64,000 nt of DNA from CAVTYH01 sp963773875 (lineage in GTDB: Bacteria; Planctomycetota; Planctomycetia; Pirellulales; JADZDJ01): the NCBI GenBank assembly GCA_963773875.1, contig CAVZCV010000021.1, positions 248,001-312,000 on the forward strand, written 5' to 3'. Positions 46,293 to 55,434 of this stretch are shown here, in pieces. Position 1 is the stretch's first letter, and the number at the start of each line of letters is the position of its first letter. The notes beneath the pieces are model-generated. The model did no database searches and had not been told where the DNA came from. It saw only the letters and a list, made by a program, of their open reading frames with translations. The position numbers were made by a program, and so were the translations under genes.

Positions 46293-46467
46293 GGGCCACC
46301 TCCACAATATAGAATATAGAGCCGCCGCGCGTGATTCATTTAGCTTAACTAACGGCGATAAAAATGGCCAGCCGCCGAAGTTGACAAAGACTCGCACGGC
46401 CAGAAAGATTCGTTACACTAAAGATAGCTGTCTTCGCATCCTCGCCGCCTCCGAGAAGGAACCCGTC

Positions 46468-47948
46468 ATGGCTCAGGCCACGCTTCGCCCCAAGAAATTT
46501 GCCACGCCGCGCGTTCGGCAAACAAAGCTGCTTATCAACAATCGCTGGGTCGAACCGAGCGAAGGCAAATATTTCGAAACGATTAATCCCGCCACCGGCA
46601 AAGCCATCGCCAAAGTTGCCGAAGGCACGGCGGCCGATATCGACAAAGCCGTGAAGGCTGCCCGCGCGGCGCTGAAAATCGCGCCTGGAAAAAAATGTCG
46701 GGCGCCGATCGTGGGCGTTTGCTCTACCGTTTGGCCGATCTGATTGAAGAGAACATCAACGAGCTGACAGCGCTGGAATCGCTCAACTGCGGCAAGACCA
46801 TTACCGATGCCAAGGGCGATCTGCAAGGCGTCGTCGGATGGTTTCGGTATTACGCCGGTTGGGCCGACAAAATCGACGGCCGCACTTTGCAGGTGCCCGC
46901 GCCGTACATGTCGTACACGCTACGGCAACCGATTGGCGTCGTGGGACAAATCATCCCATGGAACTTTCCGCTCTTGATGCTCGCGTGGAAGTGGGGTCCG
47001 GCGCTGGCGTGCGGCAACACTGTCGTGCTGAAGCCTGCGGAGCAAACGCCGCTCTCGGCACTGCGTGTTGGCGAGTTGGCCATCGAAGCCGGATTTCCGC
47101 CAGGCGTCGTGAACATCGTAAACGGTTTTGGAGAGACTGCCGGTCACGCGCTCGTCGTGCATCCAGATGTCGACAAGATCGCATTCACCGGCCATGTGGA
47201 CACCGCAAAAATCATCCAGCGGCAAGCGGCAGAAACGCTCAAGCGCTGCACCTTCGAGCTTGGCGGAAAGAGCCCCAACGTGATTTTCGCCGATGCCGAT
47301 TTGGATGAAGCGGTCGCAGGCGCGTTCCACGCCATCTACTTCCACGGCGGTCAGTGCTGCACCGCCGGCAGCCGTTTGTTCGTTGAAAAATCGATCAAAG
47401 ACGAATTCGTGGAACGGCTCGCGGAAAAGGTGCGCCGCCGCCGCATTGGCGATCCGCTCGATCCCAAAACCGAGCAAGGCCCGCAAGTTTCGCAGGAGCA
47501 GCTCGATAAGATCTTGGGCTACATCGATCAAGGCAATAAGCAAGGGGCCGATTTGGTCACCGGTGGCGAGCGCCACGGACGCCAGGGCTTCTTTGTGGAG
47601 CCCACGATTTTCGATAACGTAAAAGACGACATGGCCATCGCTCGCGATGAAATTTTCGGTCCCGTCGTGAGCGTGCTACCATTCAAAGACTTCGACGAGA
47701 TGATTGCCCGTGCCAACAGCACTTACTACGGCCTGGCAGCGGGGATCTGGACCACGAGCCTCGACAAAGCCCATCGCTATGCCGCGGAAGTGAAAGCCGG
47801 CACCGTGTGGGTCAATTGCTACCATGTCGTGGAACCAACCACGCCCTTCGGCGGTTTCAAAAAGTCGGGCATCGGTCGCGAAAACGGCGAAGCTGTCTTG
47901 GAACACTACACGGAAGTGAAAACGGTGACGATCAAGTTGCACGAATAA
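46468..47948 (+). CDS. NAD(P)-dependent aldehyde dehydrogenase, retinal/betaine aldehyde type (one frame break)
   Basis: About 493 residues after repair. The ATG at 46468 (GAAGGA upstream) starts MAQATLRPKKF, then KLLINNRWVEPSEGKYFETINPATGKAIAKVAEG. The frame breaks near 46680-46690 (expected APWKKMSGADRGRLLYRLADL), consistent with one missing C before TGG and the A run. The second frame has the cofactor and catalytic regions: GVVGQIIPWNFPLLMLAWKWGPALACGNTVVLKPAEQTP, FTGHVDTAK, FELGGKSPN (catalytic Glu), and the nucleophile in GGQCCTAGSRL. The ALDH1/2-like class oxidises aliphatic or aromatic aldehydes; the substrate is unknown. A sigma54 activator gene lies 165 bp downstream and might regulate it. 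Confidence 0.92.
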
Positions 47949-48113
47949 GTGCCATTCGTCCTGTGTCATTAGTCATTGGGTCTTGCTGCCGGACGGCCGA
48001 ATTGCGCTCTGCGTCTGCTTTTTGCCAGAGTGGTACCCGTTTCCCTCGTTGATCGGCGTGTTAGAATCCGCTGCGGTTAGCGCCCAGAGACAAGGGACAA
48101 AGGACCAGGGACA

Positions 48114-49083
48114 ATGACCATCGACCACATCGTCGGCGCAAGCCCGTCGATGCAAAAAGTGTTTGCCACTGTGGAGCAAGTGGCCGAGTCGAATGTCGAT
48201 GTGCTCATCGTCGGCGAAACTGGCACAGGCAAAGAACTCGTTGGCTGCGCCATCCATCGCAGCAGCCCGCAAGCCAAAGGCCCGTTTCGTGCCGGTCGAT
48301 TGCGGCGCGATTCCCGATAATTTGCTCGAAAGTGAACTGTTCGGCCATGAACGGGGCGCCTTTACCGGCGCCGATTCCCGTCGCATTGGGCTGTTGGAAC
48401 TTGCCAACGGCGGCACATTCTTTCTCGATGAGCTCGGCGAACTGCCGCTTCAATTGCAGCCCAAACTTTTGCGCACGCTGCAGGAACGCAAAGTGCGTCG
48501 GGTGGGGGGCGCGAAGAAATCGAGATTAACGTGCGTCTGGTCGCCGCCACGAGCCGAGATCTGGAAGCGATGATCCGGCAGGAACTGTTTCGCCAGGATT
48601 TGTATTATCGCATTAACGTGGTGCGCATCGAATTGCCGCCGCTTGCGAATGCGCGGCGACGATATCGGCCTCTTGGCGGAGTTTTTTGCCAATCGTCACA
48701 GCCGCGAAATGGGCAAACCCATTCCCGGCATCACGCCCGAAGCGTATCAAGTGCTCCGGCAATATCCTTGGCCCGGCAACGTGCGGGAATTGCAAAACGT
48801 GATTCGCCGCGCCATCGCACTTTCGCGCGATAATGCGATCGATCTCGACGATCTGCCAGACGAAGTGATCGTCGCCTCCGGTCAGCGCGATCCAAACGAT
48901 CCAGTGGGCTATTTCAAACTGCGCGATGAATACGTGCGACGGTTCGAGCGACAATATCTGTCCGATCTGTTAAAACGTCACGGCGGTGACGTGCGGGCGG
49001 CGGCGCTCGAAGCAAAGTTGCCGCGTGGAACGCTCTATCGACTCATGAAAAATCATGCGCTCGATGGCGAGGCATTTCGCTGA
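48114..49083 (+). CDS. PspF-like sigma54 enhancer-binding protein (AAA+ plus Fis HTH; three frame breaks)
   Basis: About 323 residues spread over several frames; single-base errors restore it. Frame 1 (ATG 48114, AGGA upstream): MTIDHIVGASPSMQKVFATV and Walker A GETGTGKE. Near 48283-48288 an extra C shifts to frame 2: FVPVDCGAIPDNLLESELFGHERGAFTGADSRR (GAFTGA contacts sigma54) and TFFLDELGELP (Walker B). Near 48510-48520 a lost G shifts to frame 3: EINVRLVAATSRDLEAMI, RQDLYYRINVVRIELPPL. Near 48635-48645 an extra T returns to RGDDIGLLAEFF, YPWPGNVRELQNVIRRAI and the C-terminal helix-turn-helix DVRAAALEAKLPRGTLYRLM. There is no N-terminal receiver, PAS or GAF domain, so control must come from another protein, as with PspF. 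Confidence 0.85.
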
Positions 49084-49159
49084 ACGACCCAGCGGCGTCC
49101 GCCGTAGTATGCTCGTCGATTTCAGGCATTCCCTATTTCCCACTCCCACTAAAGAGTAA

Positions 49160-50128
49160 ATGTCTCGAGTACTTTTGACCGACTATGCGTGGGCCGATCT
49201 TGATATTGAACGCTCGATTCTGCGCGAAGCCGGTGCGGAGCTGGTGGTCGCGGAGCAAATAGATGCACCGTCGCTGGCCAAACTTGCCGCCAACTGCGAA
49301 GCGATCATGACCAACTGGGCTAAAGTGCCTGAATCGGTTATTGCGGCTTGTTCGAAATGCAAAATCGTTGCGCGGCTGGGAATTGGACTCGACAATATCG
49401 ATGTCGCTGCCGCTACGCGTCGCGGAATTGTTGTCACGAACGTGCCAGATTATTGCGTCATCGAGGTCGCGGAGCATGCATTGGCATCGCTTCTCGCGCT
49501 CGTGCGCAAAGTTGCACACTACCATCATGAAACAAAATCCGGCCGATACAATTTGCAGGCTGGCCCCACGCTGCGACGGATCGAAGGGCAAACGCTGGGA
49601 ATCATCGGCCTCGGGAACATCGGTCGACGACTGGCGGAAAAAGCGGTCGCGCTGCGGCTACGCGTGCTTACCACCGGACGGACGCCGAAAGATCACAAAG
49701 AATTGCCGCCTGGCGTCACGTGGTGCGAGCGCGATGAGTTGTTCGCGCGCAGCGATTACATCAGCCTGCACTTGCCGTTAACGCCGGAAACAAAGCACAT
49801 GATCGGCGCACCCCAGCTGGCGAAAATGAAGGCTGGGGCGTATCTCATCAACACCGCTCGCGGCGGGTTGATTGATAACGTAGCGCTGGATGCTGCAATA
49901 AAGTCCGGGCAATTGTCGGGCGCGGCGCTTGACGTGCAAGATCCAGAGCCGCCGGATTTAGAGCAACCGCCGTTTAACGATCCGCGTGTGATCGTGACGC
50001 CGCACGCCGCGTTTGTTTCAGCCGAGTCGCTCGAAAACCTGCGTTCACGCACCGCCAAACAAGTTGCTACCAGGCTGCAAGGCGGCGTGCCGGAGAATGT
50101 GGTAAATCCGATTGTCTTGAAATCCTGA
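49160..50128 (+). CDS. D-2-hydroxyacid dehydrogenase (phosphoglycerate dehydrogenase-like)
   Basis: 322 residues, intact. Both family signatures are present: the NAD-binding GIIGLGNIGRRLAEKAVAL, and FARSDYISLHLPLTPETKHMI, LINTARGGLIDNVALDAAIKSGQLSGAALDVQDPEPPD, plus VIVTPHAAFVSAES. These give the catalytic Arg (in GARGG region), Glu (DPEPP) and His (TPHAAF). The protein lacks the C-terminal ACT domain of full-length SerA and resembles the C-terminal-binding-protein/glyoxylate reductase group. It reduces a 2-keto acid or oxidises a D-hydroxyacid; the substrate is open. The gene has no close partner: the pyroglutamyl peptidase converges on it 68 bp downstream. Confidence 0.9.
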   Translation: MSRVLLTDYAWADLDIERSILREAGAELVVAEQIDAPSLAKLAANCEAIMTNWAKVPESVIAACSKCKIVARLGIGLDNIDVAAATRRGIVVTNVPDYCVIEVAEHALASLLALVRKVAHYHHETKSGRYNLQAGPTLRRIEGQTLGIIGLGNIGRRLAEKAVALRLRVLTTGRTPKDHKELPPGVTWCERDELFARSDYISLHLPLTPETKHMIGAPQLAKMKAGAYLINTARGGLIDNVALDAAIKSGQLSGAALDVQDPEPPDLEQPPFNDPRVIVTPHAAFVSAESLENLRSRTAKQVATRLQGGVPENVVNPIVLKS

Positions 50129-50196
50129 CGGATTTATGACCCCGCGGAACGCAGAATGAATGCTCGGCGAATCAATCCGCAGCGAGCCTACGCAAA

Positions 50197-50790
50197 TCAA
50201 ACCAGTTCTTCCAAAATTAATCGCACGGCTTGCGAACAAAGTTGCGCCGGCAATGACGGCGAGCCGGGTGGCTCGTTCACCACTTGGGAAATATCGAGCG
50301 GCAAGTGAATGAAAGCCGATTGCGTGCTGAGCGCCATTCGTTCAATCAGGTACTGCGACCAATACAGCGTCGCGTTGCACAAATAAGTGCCAGCGTGATA
50401 TGAAACCTGCGTCGGAATTCCTGCTCGACGCAATTTCACGGCCCAATCGGCCAGCGGTAAATCGGTGCGATACGCCACGGGCCCGACGTCCACCAGCGGG
50501 CGAAACTGATCGGGCGACTGACTGCTTGAGCCACCGATGTTGAGTCCAATCGCTTCCAATTGAATGCGCGAACTGCCGGGCGCCTGGCCCAAATGCAACG
50601 CGTAATCGAATTTACCAGCCAAATCTGCGGCCAGCCGGTCTTTCATCTCGGAAAAATCGACCGGGTACAGTCGCGTCGTAAGTTGGGGCTCATTCGGGAA
50701 ATCGTGCGTCAGTTGCACGACCGCCAACCAACTGGCATTCGCTTTCCAGCGATCGTACGGCTCGAACGCGGTGAGGAGAACGCGGGGCAT
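50197..50790 (-). CDS. Pyroglutamyl peptidase I-family protein (peptidase C15)
   Basis: 197 residues, slightly shorter than the usual 210-220. The start MPRVLLTAFEPYDRWKANASW matches the C15 start (TGFEPF..NPS). The segment LHLGQAPGSSRIQLEAIGLN holds the catalytic Glu region and SYHAGTYLCNATLYWS carries the nucleophile Cys. SAFIHLPLDISQV provides the His region. The family removes N-terminal pyroglutamate from peptides. Several positions differ from canonical Pcp (AFEPYD, LEAIGLN), so activity is likely but not certain. No signal peptide; cytoplasmic. Confidence 0.88.
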   Translation of the reverse strand: MPRVLLTAFEPYDRWKANASWLAVVQLTHDFPNEPQLTTRLYPVDFSEMKDRLAADLAGKFDYALHLGQAPGSSRIQLEAIGLNIGGSSSQSPDQFRPLVDVGPVAYRTDLPLADWAVKLRRAGIPTQVSYHAGTYLCNATLYWSQYLIERMALSTQSAFIHLPLDISQVVNEPPGSPSLPAQLCSQAVRLILEELV

Positions 50791-50895
50791 AAAGAGGATG
50801 CGGTAGGCGGCGCTTAATCCGTTCGATAACTGACGCTCGTGCAGGCGATTTATCCTAACATCAATTCGCTCCGCGCGAACGGTATTTGATTTTCA

Positions 50896-53800
50896 TTAAT
50901 TTGAAGACGCTCGATTGCTATCGCCAACTGCTGTTAAATGTCCGGCAAGTTCGGAATGGAGTTGGTTTGCAAATTCGACCGTCGACTCGTCAGAGCGCAT
51001 GCCAATGGATGACATTGCTTGTTCAATGATCCGCAGATAATCTTGGGAAGCGCCCGCACGTTGCGCTGCATGAAAATCGGCTAGCGCCGCTGGCGAGTCG
51101 CCCATTGCTAAGTGCGCTGCGGCGCGCATACACAATTGTCGGGCTGGCAACTCATCGCCAAATCGGGCGTCGAGGTATTGGAGCGCAGCCTGGCACGTGT
51201 CTGCAATGAGCCCGTCATTCTTGGTTTCAATCGCCGCTTCCAATTCCCAGCTGAATGCTTCGTCGGCAAACTTGCCTTGATTTTCCGCGTCCAGCCGCAT
51301 CCAGGCTTGGTGGAGAACTGGAATTGCGGTGACAGCATCGCAGGTGCGCAGAACGCGCCCCAGATGATGAAAACTATAAGCCGAGGGCACATCGCGAATG
51401 GCAAGGTTCTCGATTCGCGCAATCGCTTCGCGGCCAATTCGAATGGCTTCTTGCTGCTGGCCAAGCCGCTCCGTGACGTCGATCAACTGGGTATAAATTG
51501 GCGTGAGAGCCGAGTTGTCGAAAAGGCTCGCCTCGTCGGCCAAACGGAGCGCTGCAAGTCCCGTGGCCTGCGCTTCGGCGGGAGAATCTCCGTGATACGT
51601 TTTCAAAAACATCTGCACCTTGAGGGCCGCTAACCTCACGGCCGCCGTTTCTGGCACTTTCGGCGATGCAGTCAGGATCGTTTCCGCCAATCTGCCGCTT
51701 AAATCCGGCCGGGCATTCCGCATTTCCCACACGCGGTCGACGAACCCGCCCGCGGCTTCCGAAAAAGCGGTCGGCCTCATCGACAGTTCACGCAACGCCG
51801 GAGCAATTTCGGTGGCGATTGCGCGCTCGGCTGCATCCCCAGACAGCAATTCCGCAGGATACAGCAGCCGCCATTGGGCCAACACCAATGGTTCAGATCG
51901 GGTTGATCGCAGTCGCGTTTCAATTTGCGTGTGGAGGTCGAACACTCGTGCTCGCCAGCAATTTCTCTTGATCGTGCTGCGCCGTAAGAAAGCAGTTGGG
52001 CGGCAAGTTCGGCCGCGTACAGTCGCAAACTGCTCTGCGACTGCCAGTCCTCGGGAATTTGCGGCGCGATGCGCGAAAACCAAATCCCCATGTCACTTAG
52101 CGTGTGGTTGCCATCATCGCTTCTGCCTGTTTCTTTGAGTGCCCTTACAAGTTCGCCTTGTGCGGACTCGAGGCAACCCCAGTGATCGCAGTTCCAGGCG
52201 CCACTCCGCACAGAATCTGCAATTCCCGACTCGCTGCTCGCAGTGCATTGGCGGCGTCTTCAGTGCGCCCCATCGCGCCATAGAGTTTTCCCAATTGATA
52301 ATTAGCAAACGCAGCGGGATACGCCCTACGGCAATGCCGGCGAAATCGCGCTCTCCGCGCTGCATGGCGAAATTGGCATGCTGAATCGCTTCATTGTGCA
52401 ACGATTCTGCTTCGGTATAGCGACCGGTGATAGATTTCATGATTCGATCGGCCGCGCCAAGGCAACTCCAGCATAAAGCCACGTGGGCGCCCGTATGTTC
52501 TGGAAACTGCTCAAGAAACAATTCGCCGCGCGCGATCGATTCGCGGCCGGTCTGCAGTGCTTCATTGGTCGCGCCGCGGCGGGTTTGGAGATCCGCCAAT
52601 AAGCCTAAGCAGGCCGGCGGCCGTTGTTTGCGATCGGGCTGTAATACCTGAACTTGATCGTAAAGCAAAATGGCGCTATGAAATTGTGATTCCAAATTTG
52701 CGCCGTCAGCAAGTGTCGGCGCGATAAACTGCACGATCGCCGCGGCTTCCCGTGCTTCGGCCAGTGCTTGCAATGCACGAATATCGCGAGGTGCCGCTTC
52801 AACCAGCGGTCCTAGAAGAGCGGCTGATCGCCGGTACGCTTGCAGTGCTTCGGGGTACTGTTCCAGTTCTTGATAGATTTTGCCCACTCTGAAATGCAGC
52901 TCTGCAGTGTGTCGAGCGTGATCGATATCATCTCCCGACTGCCTCAAAAGGCCGTCGTAGAACGCCTGTGCGTCTTGTAATAGCGCCCGCCGCAGCGGCT
53001 GCGTGCGTGGCATGCCACTAAGTTTGTCGTCGGCTATACGAACAAGCATCCGCTGCACCGCATCGCCGGCTGTCATGAGCGCAGCATTCTTTTGATCGAG
53101 AGCCGCCAGCTTTTGTTCAGATTGGCGTTGAATCCGTGCATTACTTACGGCCAAAATCACCACGGCCGCAACCAACAAAGCTGCCACCGCGCCGGTTAAC
53201 GACGCCACAATCGGATTTCGCCGACACCAGCGAACCAAACGTTCTGCCGAATTGGCGCGGCGCGATAAAATCGGTCGATCGGCAATAAACCGCTTGAGAT
53301 CTTCTGCCATTTCATCGGCCGATCGATAGCGTGCGGCCGGCTCTTTTGCGAGCGCCTTAAGCACGATCGTTTCCAAATCGCGCGGCACGCGTCTGTGCGA
53401 TCTTCGAGGGCGCAACGGGCCTTTCGTATAAAATGGCATGAATCAATTCGCTGCGACTGCTGGTTTCGAACAGTGGCTGCAATTTGAGCAGTTCATAGAG
53501 CGTTGCGCCCAAACTGTAAATGTCGCTACGGCGATCGCTCCAACCCTCGAGACGCTCCGGGGCCATGTAGCGCAGCGTACCCACCACATCGCCCGTTCGT
53601 GTGAGCGCCTCGGCGCCTTCGAGCTTTGCCAAGCCAAAATCGGTAATCCATATCTCGCCGGCGTTATCGCGAATCAGGTTCGAGGGTTTAATATCACGGT
53701 GCAATACGCCTTGCGAATGTGCATACGCCAAGGCATCGGCAATTTGGAGGGCGATTCCAGCCACGACATGAGGCGAATCGATTGCCGTGCCACAAGTAGC

Positions 53801-54462
53801 GTCGCGCAGCGGCGTATCAGTGCGTTGTTCGTCCGATCCATTGGTGATTGCCGCTGGGCCCTGAGTCGTGTTAGCGGGGAGCGATGAACGTGATGATTCG
53901 TCGGTCAGACGTTTGCATCGCTGCGCTACGATCATCGCCTCCAAACTGCGGCCTGCGATAAACTGCATCGAGTAATACGGAACGCCGTCCTGCTCCCCGA
54001 CGCCAAACACGGGCACAATATGACGATGTTGCAGCTTGCTGGCCGCACGGGTCTCCTGTTGAAATCGCTCCCGATCGGCTAAGTTTTCCAGCCGCGCCGC
54101 AGAGAGAAGTTTGAGCGCGACGTATCGCTGCAGTCTTTGATCAAACGCTTTGTAAATGACCCCCATGCCACCGCGACCAATCTCGCATTGGATAGCAAAT
54201 TCACCAATTGTTTTCGCGCAGATGTGTGCGATTCATGGCCCGGCGACGGATGCGCCGTCGAGGAGCCGGACGATGGGTTTGGGGGAGCGTGCTTTTCGAG
54301 CAGCATCAGTGTCGGGAGCAAGTCTTCTAATTGCGCGGCAAATTGTGGATGCAGCGCGGCAAACTCGTTACTTGTTGAATAATTGCCCGCCCGATAGCCA
54401 TCGAGAAATCGCTCGACAAGTTCCGTGATTGCCGGTTCGGAGTCGATGAGTTTATCCGCCAT
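50896..54462 (-). CDS. Ser/Thr protein kinase with membrane helix and TPR tail (about five frame breaks)
   Basis: One gene of about 1,190 codons read through shifted frames. Start MADKLIDSEPAITELVERFLDGYRAG (ATG 54462). A shift near 54205-54214 (a T run) leads to FAIQCEIGRGGMGVIYKAF (glycine loop), VALKLLSA (Lys), HRDIKPSNLIRD, DFGLAKLEG and GTLRYMAPERL. A shift near 53385-53395 leads to RDLETIVLKALAKEPAARYRSADEMAEDL, then a membrane helix VASLTGAVAALLVAAVVILAV. The TPR-rich tail has further breaks near 52325, 52205 and 51965, and ends ...GDSNRASSN at 50896. Motifs resume with no gap at each break, so the gene is probably intact in the cell. It is next to and downstream of an ECF sigma gene, the usual planctomycete pairing. 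Confidence 0.85.
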
Positions 54463-55109
54463 CCGATTAATCCTGGCTGGTTTCTCGGTCCGAGGTTCAA
54501 TACATCTTTTAATCGAAGCAGGGCACGCGTGTAGCGTTTGCTTGCCGCAGATGTTTCCAGACCAAGGGTTTCCGCGGCCTCGGAATTCGTGAGCTGTTCA
54601 AAGTGACGCATTGCAAGAATTTCACGGTCAATCGGGTCAAGCTCCGCCAGCGCCTCGTGCAGCCGCTTCGATTGCTCCGCTTGACTGGCGGTGCTGCTTG
54701 GGCCCGGTTGCTCGCTCAAAAGCTGACCCGCGAGCACGGTGATGGTTGTCTCGGGAAACGAACCGTGGTAGATCGAGACCTCTCGCGCAACATCGCGTGC
54801 TTTCGCGCCCAAGTGACGACGGTGTTGTTCAGCTAGCCGCTGCCCGGCCAACAAACGCAGCCAAAGAAAGAACGGCATGCCCGGATTGTTGACAAATTCT
54901 TGAAGTCGCCGGGCAGCATCAATACAAGCCTCTTGAATGACGTCCGACGGATCAACGCGACCTTGAACTCGGCGGTCGAGCCGCAAGGCGATCATCTTCC
55001 GCAAGCGCGGCCGTAATGCTTCCAGCAGCGTTTGCCAAGCTTGCTGACTGCCGCGTGCTGCATCGGCGACAAGCTGCTGAGTTCGGGAATCCGACAGGCA
55101 GTCCATCAT
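54327..55109 (-). CDS. ECF-type RNA polymerase sigma factor
   Basis: Region 2 is seen as QAWQTLLEALRPRLRKMIALRLDRRVQGRVDPSDVIQEACIDAARRLQEF with the planctomycete-style insertion VNNPGMPFFLWLRLLAGQRLAEQHRRHLG. Region 4 is HEALAELDPIDREILAMRHFEQLTNSEAAETLGLETSAASKRYTRALLRLKDVL. This matches the ECF group found beside Ser/Thr kinases in planctomycetes. The open frame continues to 54327, overlapping the kinase gene (start 54462) by 136 bp with a low-confidence tail (RINSSTPNRQSRN...); a frame error near 54500 may hide an earlier stop, and the true end is probably near 54490. The start ATG at 55109 (or 55106) is family-appropriate. Confidence 0.88.
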   Translation of the reverse strand: MMDCLSDSRTQQLVADAARGSQQAWQTLLEALRPRLRKMIALRLDRRVQGRVDPSDVIQEACIDAARRLQEFVNNPGMPFFLWLRLLAGQRLAEQHRRHLGAKARDVAREVSIYHGSFPETTITVLAGQLLSEQPGPSSTASQAEQSKRLHEALAELDPIDREILAMRHFEQLTNSEAAETLGLETSAASKRYTRALLRLKDVLNLGPRNQPGLIGWRINSSTPNRQSRNLSSDFSMAIGRAIIQQVTSLPRCIHNLPRN

Positions 55110-55434
55110 ACCTGAATATCATAGCGGCTAGCCAAATGGGTGGTCAGCATTTTTTTGCTGGAAGCTCCATGCAGAGCGGTTTGAACGCAACTTGCAACCA
55201 CGAATAAGTTTGGGTGCACAGCGGAGGGGATGCCCCCGACGGGGAGGGGCTCTTAATCCGTCACACGCGGAAAAAAGCTGTCCTCAAACTGCTCCTCGCG
55301 CAGTTCTATCTGTGTATGTTGCCGCCACGAACGTGCAGGTGGCCACACAGACAATTTATCGATGAGTTCGCCCAGGCGGTCAATTCAAGTTACCACCCTT
55401 GAAAAGCACTGAAAAGCACCAGGAGTCTTCCCCG
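55110..55434. other. Divergent intergenic region between ECF sigma and giant surface-protein genes
   Basis: 325 bp that should contain both promoters. It has a G/C-rich patch with GATGCCCCCGACGGGGAGGGG at about 55228-55248, a partial inverted repeat. No ECF promoter consensus was assigned because the sigma factor's own target is not known. No gene is supported here. Confidence 0.45.

Noticed and set aside
48114..49083. Programmed frameshifting in the sigma54 activator
   Set aside because: Three independent shifts at unrelated sites with no slippery heptamer or downstream structure evident; indel errors are simpler.
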